This document shows positions 6,082 through 7,219 of a stretch of DNA of 7,219 nucleotides, piece by piece; position 1 is the stretch's first letter; every line of letters starts with the position of its first letter. Below the pieces are notes generated by a model, which searched no databases, was not told where the DNA came from, and was given only the letters and a program-made list of their open reading frames with translations. Source of the stretch: Alistipes sp. Lineage in GTDB: Bacteria; Bacteroidota; Bacteroidia; Bacteroidales; Rikenellaceae. The stretch is from NCBI GenBank assembly GCA_022511355.1, contig JAFLRS010000084.1, positions 1 to 7,219 on the forward strand, in the 5' to 3' direction. Made by a program: the position numbers and the translations under genes.

Positions 6082-6821
6082 TGATAACACGAGCCGAAAT
6101 ATTGAAAATCAAATCGCTGGCCGACAAACGGGGCCGCGACGAACACGGATTGTTCGTTGCCGAGGGCGAGAAGATAATCCGCGAGTTGCTCTTGTCGGAG
6201 TTGTGTGTGGAGCGGATTTACGCTCTCGAGGGGGTGTTGGAGGATTGTGCCGGTGTTTGCTGCGTGACGCGTGCGGAGATGGAGCGCATTTCGATGTTGA
6301 AGACGGCCAATAGTTCGTTGGCTTTGGTGCGCAAGCCTGAGTGGAGATTCGATGCCGGTACGGCGCGTGACAATTTGGTATTGGCGCTGGACGGGGTTTC
6401 CAATCCGGGCAATTTGGGCACGCTGATACGTTTGGCCGACTGGTTCGGGATAGGGGATGTGATATGTTCGCCCGAGTCGGCGGACTGTTTCAATCCCAAG
6501 GTGGTACAGGCGACGATGGGGGCTATAATACGTGTGCGTGTGCATTATTGTTCATTGCCGGAGGTATTGAGTGCGGTTCGTGGAGAGGGTATTCCGGTTT
6601 ACGGCACTTTTTTGGACGGGGAGAACATTTACGAGGCGGGTTTGTCGTCATCGGGTGTGATTGTGATGGGCAATGAGGGCCGCGGGATATCGGAATCTGT
6701 TGCTGCGTTGGTGAGTCATCGGTTGTTCATACCTCCGTGGCCGTCGGACCGATGCGGTTCGGAGTCTTTGAATGTTTCTGTTGCTGCGGCCATAGCCTGC
6801 TCCGAATTCAGAAGAAGATAG
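6081..6821 (+). CDS. SpoU/TrmH-family RNA 2'-O-ribose methyltransferase
   Basis: S-adenosylmethionine-dependent enzyme of the SPOUT superfamily that methylates a ribose 2'-hydroxyl in rRNA or tRNA. All three family motifs are present in the 246-residue chain: motif 1, NPGNLGTLIR (108-117); motif 2, VIVMGNEGRGI (193-203); and motif 3, SLNVSVAAAI (229-238). Together they form the knotted cofactor site. The N-terminal part (about 1-95) includes DEHGLFVAEGEKIIRELL (20-37), typical of the substrate-binding domain of RlmB-like and TsnR-like enzymes. The target nucleotide cannot be read from the sequence, so no symbol is given. The ATG at 6081 shares one base with the rnz stop (TGATG); GTG 6078 is the alternative. 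It is the last gene of the run begun at 2371. Confidence 0.9.
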   Translation: MITRAEILKIKSLADKRGRDEHGLFVAEGEKIIRELLLSELCVERIYALEGVLEDCAGVCCVTRAEMERISMLKTANSSLALVRKPEWRFDAGTARDNLVLALDGVSNPGNLGTLIRLADWFGIGDVICSPESADCFNPKVVQATMGAIIRVRVHYCSLPEVLSAVRGEGIPVYGTFLDGENIYEAGLSSSGVIVMGNEGRGISESVAALVSHRLFIPPWPSDRCGSESLNVSVAAAIACSEFRRR

Positions 6822-6835
6822 TTCGCCGCCGAATT

Positions 6836-6863
6836 ATAACACTGCTTCCGGCGTTATTTTTAT
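6836..6863 (+). terminator. Possible weak terminator of the trxB-rnz-methyltransferase unit
   Basis: ATAAC (6836-6840) can pair with GTTAT (6853-6857), with a loop of 12 bases and a single further C-G pair inside. It is followed by the T-rich TTTTATT. The stem is weak, but it is the only hairpin with a T-tract after the last gene of the unit, and it lies 15 bases beyond the stop codon. Confidence 0.35.
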
Positions 6864-6910
6864 TACCCTTTTTTGCGTTGCTTTTGCGCCCAAAAGCGAC
6901 AAAACATCCT

Positions 6911-6942
6911 TTTGTACATTAGGTAAAAACTTTCTATCTTTG
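6911..6942 (+). promoter_or_regulatory. Strong Bacteroidota-type promoter of the structured RNA
   Basis: A full -33 box TTTG (6911-6914) and a full -7 box TATCTTTG (6935-6942) are separated by 20 bases, the preferred spacing. This is the only promoter in the window with both boxes perfect. Transcription should begin near 6947-6950, at the foot of the first hairpin of the structured RNA. Confidence 0.8.
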
Positions 6943-6947
6943 CATTG

Positions 6948-7150
6948 TCACTTCGGCAAGAAGTGAAGACATACAGTATAAAAGCATCGGCTTTTCTTCG
7001 AGTATTCGAAAATTGGACACTTTCGACACAGATGAAGAATTAAAGTTGATGCTCGCACTGATTTTCAGCGCGGGCATTTTCTGATATCTCATCTGTGGGT
7101 TGTCCAATACCTCGAATACGGATAAAGGAATTTGTCCGCGTTTCTTTTTT
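6948..7150 (+). ncRNA. Highly structured RNA, 6S-like small RNA or regulatory leader
   Basis: From the expected transcription start to a strong terminator most bases can be paired. Hairpin A is TCACTTC (6948-6954) with GAAGTGA (6960-6966), loop GGCAA. Hairpin B is AAAAGC (6980-6985) with GCTTTT (6990-6995), loop ATCG. A long arm spans 7002-7119: GTATTCGA (7002-7009) with TCGAATAC (7112-7119); ATTGGACA (7012-7019) with TGTCCAAT (7101-7108); CACAGATGA (7027-7035) with TCATCTGTG (7089-7097); then a bubble (7036-7048 opposite 7078-7088); and a tip ATGCTCGC (7049-7056) with GCGGGCAT (7070-7077), capped by CTGA/TCAG. A long hairpin of about 115 nt with an internal bubble is how 6S RNA, including the 6S-Flavo class of Bacteroidota, imitates an open promoter. 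That match is by shape only. A cis-acting leader of the gene at 7154 is the main alternative. It does not resemble tmRNA, RNase P RNA or SRP RNA. Confidence 0.65.
7119..7150 (+). terminator. Strong intrinsic terminator of the structured RNA
   Basis: CGGATAAA (7119-7126) pairs with TTTGTCCG (7131-7138), eight pairs including one T-G, around the tetraloop GGAA. It is followed by CG and the tract TTTCTTTTTT (7141-7150). This is the strongest terminator in the window. Its first base is also the last pairing base of the long arm, so the two stems abut. It ends only three bases before the ATG at 7154. Confidence 0.75.
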
Positions 7151-7153
7151 ATT

Positions 7154-7219
7154 ATGGAACAATACATTACAAACAAACCGAAACCCAATGAATATTGGCA
7201 GCGCATAGAAGCTCTTTGC
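7154..7219 (+). CDS. Start of an unidentified protein, cut by the window edge
   Basis: An ATG at 7154 opens a frame that stays open for 22 codons to the edge of the window: MEQYITNKPKPNEYWQRIEA and two more residues. It is the first ATG of its frame; the only earlier start-like codon after the in-frame stop at 7082-7084 is a TTG at 7100, inside the structured RNA. No Shine-Dalgarno sequence is seen, as is normal in this phylum. The fragment is too short to assign to a family. Its start lies directly after a strong terminator, so expression would need read-through or a regulated change of fold, unless the true start is further right. Confidence 0.5.
   Translation, partial: MEQYITNKPKPNEYWQRIEALC

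Noticed and set aside
6911..7219. tRNA, tmRNA, RNase P RNA or SRP RNA
   Set aside because: None of their conserved sequences (T-loop, tag frame, GGAA/AGCAG SRP tip, RNase P core) is seen; the only GGAA loop belongs to the terminator.
1..7219. Insertion sequence, prophage or integrase
   Set aside because: No transposase, recombinase or phage protein motif is present in any frame.

Overview
The window looks like chromosomal DNA of a member of the Bacteroidota. The evidence is three copies of the -7 element TATCTTTG (consensus TAnnTTTG), used by the primary sigma factor of this phylum, each just upstream of a gene or RNA. Shine-Dalgarno sequences are almost absent, and repeats of a type common between genes in Bacteroidota fill the first 400 bases. 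The GC-rich codon use with AT-rich gaps would suit a gut Bacteroidales such as Alistipes, but the genus is a guess.

Layout. Bases 1-430 hold no gene: a terminator for something to the left, a long inverted repeat (68-202), and three hairpin repeats. A promoter at 429-459 drives slyD (512-1060), a metal-binding FKBP-type prolyl isomerase. Then come three genes of uncertain role: a serine/threonine kinase-like protein with C-terminal WG repeats (1174-2283), a von Willebrand factor A (VWA) protein with an intact MIDAS metal site (2371-3240, own promoter), and a second kinase-like protein with WG repeats whose catalytic Asp is replaced by Asn (3237-4217). Housekeeping genes follow at once: thioredoxin reductase trxB (4222-5163), ribonuclease Z rnz (5170-6081) and a SpoU/TrmH-family RNA 2'-O-methyltransferase (6081-6821). 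From the VWA gene on, genes overlap by 1-4 bases or lie 4-6 bases apart, so 2371-6821 reads as one transcription unit.

Bases 6822-7153 contain a weak terminator, then the best promoter of the window (TTTG-N20-TATCTTTG). It begins a segment of about 200 nt in which most bases can be paired: two small hairpins, a 118-nt long-arm hairpin with a central bubble, and a strong intrinsic terminator. This is either a stand-alone small RNA, perhaps 6S-like, or a regulated leader of the gene that starts at 7154 and leaves the window.

How the genes may work together. The kinase, VWA and pseudokinase proteins look like a small signalling module, recalling the VWA/kinase/phosphatase (TerY-P) sets known from comparative genomics, but with no phosphatase here. 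Its lower half is translationally coupled and co-transcribed with trxB, rnz and the methyltransferase. That suggests a link to redox or RNA metabolism, or simple hitch-hiking. The most unusual points are this module, the structured RNA at 6948-7150, and a nine-C run at the end of the first kinase gene.
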